Shown: piece after piece, positions 44,866-53,860 of the stretch | Position numbering within the stretch: the first letter of the stretch is position 1 | Layout of the letters: the number at the start of each line of letters is the position of its first letter | Source of the DNA: Anaerostipes sp. 992a | GTDB lineage: Bacteria > Bacillota > Clostridia > Lachnospirales > Lachnospiraceae | NCBI RefSeq assembly: GCF_001940245.1 | Contig: NZ_MJIG01000004.1 | Coordinates: forward strand, 1,116,001 to 1,180,000 | Length of the DNA stretch: 64,000 nt | Direction: 5' to 3' | Translations under genes and position numbers: made by a program | Notes under the pieces: generated by a model | Seen by the model: only the letters and a program-made list of their open reading frames with translations | What the model was told of the DNA's origin: nothing | Databases searched by the model: none

Positions 44866-45819
44866 TTAGCTATACATTTTTATCATGATCCATGAAAAAT
44901 ATTGAAATAGGAACATTTTCATCCTATGTTTATATGATAACTCTCCATTTAAACCATGAATTTTATATAAAATTTCTTTAATCTCAGACTTTTTTCTAAC
45001 TCCCTCTTTTCCCAGCAACCCCACTAAATCATTGGCATAAAAATTTCTAATATATTCCTTAAATTCTCCATCAAAAGGCTGGATCAGAAGCCACATTTCT
45101 TCTAATGCTTTCAAGTGTGTATATTCTTTCCAAACAGAAGAATCATTCATAGCACTGTTCTCCCGCTGCACATAATAATATATTGGATTATGAATATATG
45201 ACACGCTGTTAGAACAGGTAAGATATTTTAAACAAAACAGCATATCCTCCCAAATCTTTATTCCTTTTTCAAAGCAGATATGATGCTTCACGATTACCTC
45301 TCTTCGAAAAGCTTTGTTCCATAAATATCCTCCAAAACCAGATTCCTCTCCAAGAAGATTTATGGCATCTAAAGATGAGAGAGAAATTGTAATTTCTGTT
45401 TCGTCAGAATGCTTTTCCAAAGTCCCTCCAGCGTCTATATAATAATCAGCACAGGATAAATCAGCTTTGTTTTGAATGAGACCAGACAATAAAGTACTAA
45501 TATAATCTTTCGTTACATAATCATCACCATCAACAAATATAAAGTATTCTCCATTTGCCTCGTCCATGCCTATATTCCTTGTATCTGATACCCCTGTATT
45601 TTCTTTATGAATAACTCTAAATCTCTTATCTTTTTTTGCAAATTGGTCACATAACGTCCCAGTAGCATCTTTTGATCCATCGTCAATCACGATAACCTCA
45701 AAATTTCTATACGTTTGCTTCATTAAAGATTGTAAACATTTTAGTATATAGTTTTCTATATTATAGGCAGGTATGATAATCGACACCAGCCCCTCACTTT
45801 TTAATTCCTCTATACTCAT
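44866..45819 (-). CDS. Glycosyltransferase family 2
   Basis: A 317-residue GT-A enzyme: SIIIPAYNIENYILKC, EVIVIDDGSKDATG, IFVDGDDYV and NKAFRREVI. One of three closely similar GT2 genes in this unit. Follows the preceding GT2 by one base. Donor sugar unknown. Confidence 0.9.
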   Translation of the reverse strand: MSIEELKSEGLVSIIIPAYNIENYILKCLQSLMKQTYRNFEVIVIDDGSKDATGTLCDQFAKKDKRFRVIHKENTGVSDTRNIGMDEANGEYFIFVDGDDYVTKDYISTLLSGLIQNKADLSCADYYIDAGGTLEKHSDETEITISLSSLDAINLLGEESGFGGYLWNKAFRREVIVKHHICFEKGIKIWEDMLFCLKYLTCSNSVSYIHNPIYYYVQRENSAMNDSSVWKEYTHLKALEEMWLLIQPFDGEFKEYIRNFYANDLVGLLGKEGVRKKSEIKEILYKIHGLNGELSYKHRMKMFLFQYFSWIMIKMYS

Positions 45820-45820
45820 A

Positions 45821-46789
45821 TCAGCCTCTTATCAAACGATATCCTTTATTGGCTTGAAAGGAAAATATTCTTGCTATTCTGTAATATATATACTGGGCTC
45901 TACTAGAATATTTCTTTACCGCATTTTTTGTTTCTTTTTCCCTCAAAAATTTTTTAATGCTCTTTAACTCCATTTTATACTGAGTTTTTTCCTCATCTAA
46001 AAATGTATTCTGTACCATAGCCAGTGAAATAACAACTGCCATTTGTGCTCGAATCATTTCCTGATACTCTTTTTTCATCCCTTCTAAATCTTTTGCACGT
46101 TGTTTTAAGGCATGGTACCACTCTATTCTATTTTTTAACTTCACAATATTTGATATCGAATCTTCCCTTACATAATAATAATAGTACGCCTCTGGTAAAA
46201 TACAAATACTGTCGATCTGCATTATAATCTTATGAGCAATCCTTATATCCTCAAATACCTTTCCTTCTGGAAATCGTATGTCTTTAAATATACTTCTAGG
46301 ATAAAGGTTCCGCATAACATGACTAGTAAAAATTTTATTCTCTACAAGCAAATCTAATGCCTCCATATTTGAATAAATATGTTCTTCTTTAAACCATTTC
46401 ATAGGTGTTGATTCTATGTCTGTTGCCTGTAACATACCACAACAAACCATATCTGCTTTTGCGGTATTCTTTATCAAGAAAGTCACCATATCCTTATGAA
46501 TCCAGTCATCTGAGTCCACAAATAATAAGTAATCTCCTTTCGCAACATCAATTCCACTGTTCCGTGCCGCAGATAAACCACCATTCGTCCTATGAATTAC
46601 CGTAATGCGAGAGTCTTGCTCACTCCAAGAATCTGCTTTTTTTCCACTGGAATCCTTTGAACCATCATCTACAAGAATAATCTCTAAATTGCGATATGAC
46701 TGATCAACAATAGACTGTATACAGCGATCCAAATATTGTTCTATATTATAGACTGGTACAATGACCGAAACCATTTTTTCTTCTTTCAT
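45821..46789 (-). CDS. Glycosyltransferase family 2
   Basis: A 322-residue GT-A enzyme: SVIVPVYNIEQYLDRC, EIILVDDGSKDSSG, LFVDSDDWI. The start at 46789 is chosen because GGGAG lies seven bases upstream; the longer frame to 46885 runs into the polymerase gene. Likely one sugar addition in the repeat unit. Confidence 0.9.
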   Translation of the reverse strand: MKEEKMVSVIVPVYNIEQYLDRCIQSIVDQSYRNLEIILVDDGSKDSSGKKADSWSEQDSRITVIHRTNGGLSAARNSGIDVAKGDYLLFVDSDDWIHKDMVTFLIKNTAKADMVCCGMLQATDIESTPMKWFKEEHIYSNMEALDLLVENKIFTSHVMRNLYPRSIFKDIRFPEGKVFEDIRIAHKIIMQIDSICILPEAYYYYYVREDSISNIVKLKNRIEWYHALKQRAKDLEGMKKEYQEMIRAQMAVVISLAMVQNTFLDEEKTQYKMELKSIKKFLREKETKNAVKKYSSRAQYIYYRIARIFSFQANKGYRLIRG

Positions 46790-46793
46790 CTCT

Positions 46794-48017
46794 TTACTCC
46801 CTTTGTTGTGCTGCAACCTGTTGCACTTCACAACAGATTGCATTAAGCAAAGCAATATAAAAGAAAAACTGCCTGCCATAAACAATCTCTACCATCCCAA
46901 TAAAAATATATTCATATAACATTGCAAAGCTAATCCATAATACAATATTGTTATGATCCATTTTGCTAACTGCACTATGTTTTCTTACAACAACTATCAA
47001 AAGCAATATTAAAAAGATCATTGTAACTAGCCCATAATTTATTACAAAATCCCAAAATGCATTTTGCGCATTGGCATACCAGATGCTAGTCGTTTTTACA
47101 ATCGTATTTCCATATCCATATCCTAGCCACTTATGGGAGAAAAACAATTGAAAAATATAAGCATAGACTTCTAGTCTTCCTGTCAAAGTTGCATCCCTAT
47201 GTAGTACGTTTACAATGAAATTTTGCAATGGAGTAATAGCTAAAATCCCCTGAAATAAAATTAATAAAACTGCTGATACAAAGAAACATAAAAAAAACAT
47301 TGGTAGCTTGGATAGAACAGCCTTAAAAGGTGTATATAGTACAATCATACGTAATACCCAAAATACCCCTACCGCTAAAAGCACTGTCATACAATCTATA
47401 TACTTACATATACCAATCATCAAAATTGTATAAATGCCCATTTTAAAGTTACTTATCCTATCCTTCTTTTCCAATATGACAACTAAGAAAAACAACATTA
47501 AATGTGCATATGCAACATCAAATTTATTTCCTAAAAAACAAGTTCCAATATCTTTTCCATTAATATTGTAAAATCGATTTGGCAATACGATCATCAAAAT
47601 ATCATTCATCATCAATGTTAAAACAAGATACCATTTTCCTGCATTTAACAATAGTCTGGTTGTTTTCTTCTGTCCCATAATGGCAGAGAACATAAATACT
47701 GTAAAAATGAGTGCTCCATAATAAATTGCTGCTCTCAAATTATACGAATCGACATGATTCACACGGGAAGACAATACAATACAAAAGACAATGCCTAAAA
47801 CTAAACCCAGCACTTTCCAATGCTCTTTTAATATCATATCAATATGATAAAAACAATATAGAATCACAGGTAATAATAAAATATATTGCACTAACGTATA
47901 GATTGGCGATTTAAAAAAATCTATTGCAATCAAATCACAAAATAATAAAAAACTGAGTATAGAAATCAAATATACTTTAGATACTTTATGTATTGATATT
48001 TTAGTATTTATTTTCAT
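46794..48017 (-). CDS. Wzy-like polysaccharide polymerase / O-antigen ligase family
   Basis: A 407-residue polytopic membrane protein with about ten hydrophobic helices and a larger external loop near residues 290-340 (LTGRLEVYAYIFQLFFSHKWLGYGYGN), a pattern seen in O-antigen polymerases. It is the only polymerase candidate in the whole capsule region. Start 48017 follows AAAGGATG and overlaps the upstream GT4 end by 17 bp. Confidence 0.82.
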   Translation of the reverse strand: MKINTKISIHKVSKVYLISILSFLLFCDLIAIDFFKSPIYTLVQYILLLPVILYCFYHIDMILKEHWKVLGLVLGIVFCIVLSSRVNHVDSYNLRAAIYYGALIFTVFMFSAIMGQKKTTRLLLNAGKWYLVLTLMMNDILMIVLPNRFYNINGKDIGTCFLGNKFDVAYAHLMLFFLVVILEKKDRISNFKMGIYTILMIGICKYIDCMTVLLAVGVFWVLRMIVLYTPFKAVLSKLPMFFLCFFVSAVLLILFQGILAITPLQNFIVNVLHRDATLTGRLEVYAYIFQLFFSHKWLGYGYGNTIVKTTSIWYANAQNAFWDFVINYGLVTMIFLILLLIVVVRKHSAVSKMDHNNIVLWISFAMLYEYIFIGMVEIVYGRQFFFYIALLNAICCEVQQVAAQQRE

Positions 48018-49110
48018 TAAATAACATCCTTTCAAAATTTCTCACCTGAGTCTCAATATTAAATTCAGACACTTCTAGTTTATTCATCCATTTTTTATCA
48101 GATTCCTGAATCAATTGTTCTATCCTATCTGCCCAAAGATCTATTTTTTGATTCAACGCAAGAAATTCTACATTATCATTCACCTTTACAATTGGTGGAA
48201 CAGTATCTGCTAATAAACAGGGCAGGGAGGCCGCCTGCGCCTCAAGTGCAACAATTCCCAACCCTTCGAATACAGATGGCAAAACAAAAATATCCATCAT
48301 CTGATATAAATTTTCAACATCCATTCTGACTCCTGTAAAACTAACCTGTTTCATAAGCCCTTTTTCTTTTACTATTTTTTTGATTTCTTCTTCCAGTTCT
48401 CCCTGTCCAACTAAAAGCAAATGATATTGTGAATTTCTTTTAACAAGTTCTTCAAAAATATCTATTAAAAATTTATGATTTTTTTGAAAATGAAATCTTC
48501 CAACATGTCCAACAACAATGTTATTTTCCAAACCAAACTCAGATCTATATTTTTTCCGTAAAGCATCATTTTGTTTATATTTTTTTACATCTATAGCATT
48601 CGTAATGATTTTATAAGCCTCTCCTTGAATAACCGTTTTATCAAAAAACCATGGAGATGCTTCTTCCGAACATGACCAGAAATCTGTCGCAATCTTTCCA
48701 ATCCTCATCTTGTTAAATTTATGAACACAGCTTTTGATAAACCCTGCATCATTATCTGAATTGTGACAATGAATAATCCTTCTGGTAATTCCATACTTTT
48801 TTGCAAAAATAAGATAATCAATATTGACCAAACTACAGATATTAACCCATATTGCAGAATATTTAAACGCATTTCCAGACATAAATGCCCTCAATTCCCT
48901 CTTAAATTTGAAATAATTATCTTTTCGAGCAGTTATTTTATAAATTTTTCCACCTAAGCTTTTTATTTCATCCTCGTAAGCAACTACCTGGCTATTGCAT
49001 AAAAAGTCAAATTGTATCTTTTCCCTATTTATATTTCTGTAATAATTCATAATGACGCTTTCTACACCACCTGGGTTATTCGTCATTCCAAAAACTAAAA
49101 TTTTATTCAT
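48001..49110 (-). CDS. Glycosyltransferase family 4 (GT-B)
   Basis: A 369-residue GT-B enzyme with NPGGVESVIMNYYRNINR at the start, VGHVGRFHFQKNHKFLIDIFEEL and FEGLGIVALEAQAASLPCLLAD (EX7E). It is a clear paralogue of 35364-36476, sharing the order of motifs and near-identical phrases, which links the two capsule units by descent. Confidence 0.92.
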   Translation of the reverse strand: MNKILVFGMTNNPGGVESVIMNYYRNINREKIQFDFLCNSQVVAYEDEIKSLGGKIYKITARKDNYFKFKRELRAFMSGNAFKYSAIWVNICSLVNIDYLIFAKKYGITRRIIHCHNSDNDAGFIKSCVHKFNKMRIGKIATDFWSCSEEASPWFFDKTVIQGEAYKIITNAIDVKKYKQNDALRKKYRSEFGLENNIVVGHVGRFHFQKNHKFLIDIFEELVKRNSQYHLLLVGQGELEEEIKKIVKEKGLMKQVSFTGVRMDVENLYQMMDIFVLPSVFEGLGIVALEAQAASLPCLLADTVPPIVKVNDNVEFLALNQKIDLWADRIEQLIQESDKKWMNKLEVSEFNIETQVRNFERMLFNENKY

Positions 49111-49115
49111 ACTAT

Positions 49116-50102
49116 TTATTTACCAAATTTAATTTTGGTATTTCCCCTCAGTTTATTATAAAAATATGGTGCATATTTAGCTAAAATAAATGCAGCAACA
49201 TGCTTTTTTGATGAATATCTGATACATTTCATTAACGAAAAATGCTGAATATCTTTTTTTAATTCATTAAATTTTTCGACATAAACCTTATGATTCCCAC
49301 TTTTGATCAATTCTCCATAAATCCGGCATTCATCCGCAATACACATACATTCTGCATATGGTACTAATTCAGGTATAAACGTTTTCACCATATTTAATAT
49401 CCTTTTAGCTACTATAACACTATCAAAATTTTTTTTTGAAAAATTTTGATTCATAACAGAAGAAGAATTTTGATAATAATGATAATAATTTTGTGGCATC
49501 AATGCAATTCGATCTGCTTCTAACAAACATTCACACAAAAATAATCGATCTTCTGCCACTTGAATTGTTGAAACAAATCTATGATTTTCAAGTAATTCTT
49601 TTCTATAAACTTTATTCACAACATGTACATCCATGTCTCCATGAAAATAATACTTTAATGCCGACTTTTTATCCACAACTCTATAAATATCCGTTATGGA
49701 TCTGAATACAATTGTTTCTAATTCCGTATCAAATAAAATTCCTGATGCAACAACATCTGCATCTTCCTTCATGCCTGATTGGTACATTTCACTATAGAAT
49801 TGTGGTTCAACCCAATCATCTGCATCAAGAAAAGCTACATACTTTCCTCTGGCTTTTTCAATACCCATATTTCTTGCATTTGATACTCCACCATTTTTAA
49901 TATGAAAAATATGAATATTTTCATATTTTTTAGAATACTCATCTGCAATGCTTCCCGTCTTATCAATCGATCCATCATCGACTACCAATACTTCTATATG
50001 TTCAAATGCATTTTGGTTAATGACAGAATCTATACATCTATTTAAATACTTTTCCGCATTATAAGCAGGAATTATAACACTTACCCATATATCATTCTTC
50101 AT
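49116..50102 (-). CDS. Glycosyltransferase family 2
   Basis: A 328-residue GT-A enzyme: SVIIPAYNAEKYLNRC, EVLVVDDGSIDKTG, AFLDADDWV. Its ATG overlaps the last base of the preceding Alg13-like stop codon (TGATG), indicating coupled translation. GAGGAAAG lies before it. Confidence 0.9.
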   Translation of the reverse strand: MKNDIWVSVIIPAYNAEKYLNRCIDSVINQNAFEHIEVLVVDDGSIDKTGSIADEYSKKYENIHIFHIKNGGVSNARNMGIEKARGKYVAFLDADDWVEPQFYSEMYQSGMKEDADVVASGILFDTELETIVFRSITDIYRVVDKKSALKYYFHGDMDVHVVNKVYRKELLENHRFVSTIQVAEDRLFLCECLLEADRIALMPQNYYHYYQNSSSVMNQNFSKKNFDSVIVAKRILNMVKTFIPELVPYAECMCIADECRIYGELIKSGNHKVYVEKFNELKKDIQHFSLMKCIRYSSKKHVAAFILAKYAPYFYNKLRGNTKIKFGK

Positions 50103-50608
50103 CAATATCTTTCCTCAAACATCTCATCTACAATTTTCTCAAAAGCAGCATTAAATTTAGCATTATTGCTATGATTACCACTCTGCATGCTTTTGGTAAT
50201 CCTATCATAATTAATGATTATATCATCGAGCTCTTCAATGTTAATAACCGTAAGAATATTCCTATTTCTATTGGCAACTTCCTGAGTAAAATATACCTGA
50301 TGATCATTTACATGTTCATTAAACTTCTTTTGTCTAGGAACAACGATTGGAATTTTCCCTATCTGAAGCGGCATAATAAAACTTGATGGACCACCATGTG
50401 TAATTACGATTCTAGCCTCATCAATCAATTCCATCATCTTCTTATATGGATAAAGTCTCTGCCATGTGCAATATTTCGGTTCATAAGTACTATATCCCGT
50501 CTGGATAACTATTTCTTCATCAAGCAATTCTTCTCTCTTCATATCATCCATATATTGAATCAAACGATCAAACGGTTGCTCATGCGTGCCAACCGTAACA
50601 AAAATCAT
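50102..50608 (-). CDS. Alg13-like glycosyltransferase catalytic subunit
   Basis: A 168-residue GT28 C-terminal-domain protein: start IFVTVGTHEQPFDRLIQYM, then VITHGGPSSFIMPLQIGKIPIVVPRQ and NEHVNDHQVYF. Pairs with the Alg14-like protein encoded 12 bp upstream. Counterpart of 36506-36991 in the second unit. Confidence 0.9.
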   Translation of the reverse strand: MIFVTVGTHEQPFDRLIQYMDDMKREELLDEEIVIQTGYSTYEPKYCTWQRLYPYKKMMELIDEARIVITHGGPSSFIMPLQIGKIPIVVPRQKKFNEHVNDHQVYFTQEVANRNRNILTVINIEELDDIIINYDRITKSMQSGNHSNNAKFNAAFEKIVDEMFEERY

Positions 50609-50620
50609 ATTTACTCCTCC

Positions 50621-51100
50621 TTAAAAAATACTTCCCAAATTAATTGCTTTTGGATAAACTTGTTTCATCTCTTCCCACTCTACAATAAATTTATCTGTCA
50701 CTGGATAACACATTTTCCCAGAAAGTGTAGGTTTATCTATTCGATCAAAGACTTCTATATAAATAGTCTTTGATCCCATGAGTTTACCAAGCCAAAAGAA
50801 TGGGACTGCTGCTGCTGCACCAGATGAAATAATAAGATCCGGTTTTTCTTTGGGAAGAATTCTTATCGCTTTAAACGTATTAATAATCAAAGCCTTAATG
50901 CTACGATTACTCGGATAATAACAAGGATACATTGTTTCTCCCTGAAGAAGACTTCTGGCATCTTCTTTATCAAAAGTAACCCAAAATCGCTCCTTATCTT
51001 CCCAAAATGGTTTTAACATATATAAATGCGTTAAATGTCCACCAGAAGAACCTACGAAACAAATTTTTAATTTTCTTTTGTTGCTTTTTTTCTTGGTCAT
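50621..51100 (-). CDS. Alg14-like glycosyltransferase membrane subunit
   Basis: A 159-residue partner: KICFVGSSGGHLTHLYML, KPDLIISSGAAAAVPFFWLGKL, terminal LGSIF. With the Alg13-like protein it likely adds the second sugar after the initiating transferase encoded 79 bp upstream. Confidence 0.9.
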   Translation of the reverse strand: MTKKKSNKRKLKICFVGSSGGHLTHLYMLKPFWEDKERFWVTFDKEDARSLLQGETMYPCYYPSNRSIKALIINTFKAIRILPKEKPDLIISSGAAAAVPFFWLGKLMGSKTIYIEVFDRIDKPTLSGKMCYPVTDKFIVEWEEMKQVYPKAINLGSIF

Positions 51101-51179
51101 CCTACTTCCTTTCTATTTAAATATTCTTATATTCTTATTCTTTATCAAAAATCTTTCGATGCCAATATATACATCTACT

Positions 51180-52616
51180 TTAATTAACTCCTTCTTGTTT
51201 CAATACCACTTTCATAGTTCTACATAAAATCTTAATATCTAACCTTAAATTCCAATTCTGTATATAAGTAGTATCCAGTTCCACTACTTCTTCAAAATTT
51301 TTAATATTATTTCTCCCACTGACCTGCCATAACCCAGTAATTCCTGGTTTCGTTGCCAGCCTTGCTCGATGATGCAGTTCGTATTTTTCCCATTCATCTG
51401 GTGTGGGCGGTCTTGTCCCTACCAGACTCATTTCTCCAATCAATACATTAAAAAACTGCGGAAATTCATCAATGGATGTTCTCCTGATAAAATGTCCAAT
51501 CCCAGGTTTTCCATTCTTTCTTCCGATAATCCGGGGATCATCCTTGATCTTGAACATCATTCCATCCTTTACATCATTATATTCCATCAAGTCTTTTTTT
51601 CGTTCCTCTGCATCCATGTACATAGAACGGAACTTATACATCTTGAATCTCTTTCCATTTTTTCCAATTCGTTCCTGTGAAAAAAAGATAGGACCTGGTG
51701 ACTGTATATAAATCAATGGTCCAATTATGACAGTGAGTATGATGGTCAAAATGCTGCCCACCAGCCCTCCTGCAATATCTAGCATACGCTTTAAGAAGCT
51801 CTGTCTGTTTGTTGCAATATTCATACTATTAGTCAGAACTGTATAATCTCCCATATTCTCAACAATCTGTCTGGATGCTTTCATCAATGGACGATGAAGC
51901 AACGCAAAATGCACGGTAACCCCCATCTGATTGCATCCCTGAATCAGTGTCTGAGCCAGATCAATATCGTTAGGAAGACGAATAAATACTTCATCTACCC
52001 AATGACTCTTTACATACTGTAAAAAATTTTCCTGATTAGCGATTACCGGAATTCCCTCTAATTCTTCTCCACATAGATTTTTATCTACTATGCAAATTCC
52101 AGTAATTTTAAAGGAATCATACTCTTTTATCGTTAATGATCGAATACAAGATTTCACATTCTTATATGTAGTAACTACAACAAGTGCACGCTGAAATTGA
52201 TTTTTCTTCTTTTTGATCAAATATCTTTTCCAACCACATCGTATACACCACATACATATCAATTCGATTCCCCACATGCTAAAAAAAATAATACGAGAAA
52301 AACGATTGCTGTTATGTGCCATATATAGATATAGTAATAATAAAACATTTACATAGGTAATATGCTTAAAAACTTCCTTTAACTCTACTAAATAACCTCT
52401 TTTTAAAATTCCCTTATAACTCTCATTAAAAAACATGACCACCAAATCAATCAAGCCAAGACAAATGGCTATATAACGATATAATCCTGCTTCTGGAAGC
52501 CATAGCCTGCCATGCCTGAATTGAAATGCAATCAAAAAGCTGATTTGGATAATCACAAAATCCAGAAGAATAAAATCCAGATGTTTGATCCAGCTTTTTA
52601 GATTCTTTCTGTACAT
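51180..52616 (-). CDS. Undecaprenyl-phosphate sugar phosphotransferase (initiating enzyme)
   Basis: A 478-residue polyisoprenyl-phosphate hexose-1-phosphate transferase of the WbaP/CpsE type. Four N-terminal membrane helices, a CoA-binding-like middle region, one further helix around residue 280 and the catalytic C-terminus: KRMLDIAGGLVGS, KMYKFRSMYMDAEE, IRRTSIDEFPQFFNVL, SLVGTRPPTPDE and KPGITGLWQVSGRN. It transfers the first sugar phosphate to the lipid carrier. It is the first gene of the first capsule unit, and the only such enzyme in the window, so both units may share it. Confidence 0.95.
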   Translation of the reverse strand: MYRKNLKSWIKHLDFILLDFVIIQISFLIAFQFRHGRLWLPEAGLYRYIAICLGLIDLVVMFFNESYKGILKRGYLVELKEVFKHITYVNVLLLLYLYMAHNSNRFSRIIFFSMWGIELICMWCIRCGWKRYLIKKKKNQFQRALVVVTTYKNVKSCIRSLTIKEYDSFKITGICIVDKNLCGEELEGIPVIANQENFLQYVKSHWVDEVFIRLPNDIDLAQTLIQGCNQMGVTVHFALLHRPLMKASRQIVENMGDYTVLTNSMNIATNRQSFLKRMLDIAGGLVGSILTIILTVIIGPLIYIQSPGPIFFSQERIGKNGKRFKMYKFRSMYMDAEERKKDLMEYNDVKDGMMFKIKDDPRIIGRKNGKPGIGHFIRRTSIDEFPQFFNVLIGEMSLVGTRPPTPDEWEKYELHHRARLATKPGITGLWQVSGRNNIKNFEEVVELDTTYIQNWNLRLDIKILCRTMKVVLKQEGVN

Positions 52617-52672
52617 TCCCTATCTAACTCCTACTTATGGTAAAAATCTCCGATTGAACAAATTTTATACCC

Positions 52673-52702
52673 ATTGTAACATAGGATTTTAAAATACGTC
52701 AA
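52673..52702 (-). promoter_or_regulatory. Promoter of the first capsule unit
   Basis: On the minus strand TTGACG (52697-52702), 18 bp, TACAAT (52673-52678), with CTATGT before the -10 box. About 55 bp separate it from the start codon. Confidence 0.75.
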
Positions 52703-52715
52703 GTTGTAACAGACC

Positions 52716-52888
52716 TTGACTTTCCATTCATTTTATGTTATGAATGAAGTAACTTATTTGCTGACGGAATCATGTGAATTGACACAGTGCAGATAAGGGT
52801 TTGATATGTCGACCGTCTGGGCAGTCCTATTATCTGGCTGTCCTTTTGTTATTTTAGAACATTTTAAAGGACAGCACCCATAAGAAAA
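52716..52888 (+). promoter_or_regulatory. Promoter and ZTP (pfl)-like riboswitch upstream of the formate channel
   Basis: TTGACT-17-TATGAA (52716-52744) is followed by a leader that contains CCGTCTGGGCA at 52813-52823, the conserved 3' core of the pfl/ZTP riboswitch, inside a small GAC/GTC stem. The 5' part reads ATCATGTGAATTG and later GGGTTTGAT, compatible with the first ZTP domain but less clear. GGGCAG of the core can pair with CTGTCC (52838-52843), followed by TTTTGTTATTTT, making a competing terminator as in known ZTP switches. A further hairpin GCTGTCC/GGACAGC ends before the ribosome site. Confidence 0.6.
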
Positions 52889-52900
52889 GGAGTGCATATT

Positions 52901-53518
52901 ATGAAAATGAAAGAATTATGGATTCAAAGTATTCTGGCAGGTATCTGCATTGGGATCGGAGGAGCTTTCTTCCTGGCCATCGACAACAAGGTCATCGGAG
53001 CCTTATTCTTTACTTTGGGTCTCTTCACCATCGTAACAAGAGGATTTCACTTATTTACCGGACGAATCGGATACGTTTTCGATAATCCGCCATCCTACAG
53101 CGCATCTTTGATCATTACATGGCTTGGGAATCTAATTGGTACCAATCTGGTATCTTTAAGCCTTACGTTTACCCGATCTGCTGCTGCTTTTCAGGAAAAA
53201 GCTGCCGGCATGTGTGACGTAAAGCTCAATGACAGCCTTGTAAGCGTCTTTATCCTGGGGATTTTCTGTAATATCCTGATGTATATTGCTGTAGACGGCT
53301 TTCGGAACAACCAACATGAGATTGGAAAATATATCGGTCTTTTCCTGTGTGTAGCTGGATTTATCCTGGCTGGTTTCGAACACTGCATCGCTAACATGTT
53401 CTACTTCGGAATGGCCCAAGTATGGTCTGTTCATACAGTGATCTGGTTACTCGCAATGACTGCTGGTAATATCGTCGGAGGGCTGATGATTCCTATTTTG
53501 GGGAGAATTTTAAAATAG
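52901..53518 (+). CDS. Formate/nitrite transporter (FNT) family channel
   Basis: A 205-residue membrane protein with six hydrophobic helices. Characteristic parts are GGAFFLAIDNKVIGALFFTLGLFTIV, GRIGYVF, TWLGNLIGTNL, ILGIFCNILMYIAV, the GFEHCIANMFYF pore segment with its histidine, and GNIVGGLMIP. Members pass formate, nitrite or similar anions; with a ZTP-like switch upstream, formate for one-carbon/purine metabolism is the best guess. It is shorter than FocA (about 280). Start 52901 has AAAGGAG eight bases upstream. Confidence 0.88.
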   Translation: MKMKELWIQSILAGICIGIGGAFFLAIDNKVIGALFFTLGLFTIVTRGFHLFTGRIGYVFDNPPSYSASLIITWLGNLIGTNLVSLSLTFTRSAAAFQEKAAGMCDVKLNDSLVSVFILGIFCNILMYIAVDGFRNNQHEIGKYIGLFLCVAGFILAGFEHCIANMFYFGMAQVWSVHTVIWLLAMTAGNIVGGLMIPILGRILK

Positions 53519-53536
53519 AGACACCAGCACAAAAAG

Positions 53537-53579
53537 AGGAGCTGTGGTACACTTTCTATATGTACTACAGCTCCTTTTC
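53537..53579 (+). terminator. Terminator after the FNT gene
   Basis: AGGAGCTGTGGTACA pairs with TGTACTACAGCTCCT over 15 positions with few mismatches, followed by TTTTCTCTTT. Confidence 0.88.
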
Positions 53580-53810
53580 TCTTTACCTAAAAACTCATTT
53601 CTTTCAGCCGGCAATCGGATTCCAGAGCTTAAAAATCTCTAACAGTCTCTGTCTATTCCCGGCACTCACCACAGTCGCTACGCTTTTAGTGGTTCGTGAT
53701 AGAATATTTACGAAAAGCACAATCTTCCTCCATATATTGCCTTACTGAAATAATTGAGTTTTATCATTTAGTATGAAAACAAATAAAGTTTTTTGGAAAC
53801 TAACGGAAAA
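53580..53810. other. Intergenic stretch without recognised gene
   Basis: About 230 bp. It has GC-richer islands (GCCGGCAATCGGATTCC and CCCGGCACTCACCACAG) that differ from the AT-rich surroundings, and on the minus strand a short open stretch reading VRQYMEEDCAFRKYSITNH before a stop. No start signal or family could be supported, so it may be a decayed element or an RNA. Confidence 0.4.
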
Positions 53811-53853
53811 AAGAAAATTTCTCCGAAAGCGACATGTGCAGGAGGAGAATTTT
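53811..53853. terminator. Bidirectional terminator downstream of the transglutaminase gene
   Basis: AAAATTTCTCC pairs with GGAGAATTTT (one bulge), flanked by T-runs on both strands (CTTTTTCT on plus, CTTTTTTCC on minus). On the minus strand it ends the transglutaminase transcript. Confidence 0.75.
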
Positions 53854-53860
53854 TCTTTTT

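Noticed and set aside
53560-53748. Plus-strand 62-codon reading frame after the FNT gene
   Set aside because: No ribosome site, it starts inside the terminator hairpin, and its composition is not protein-like.
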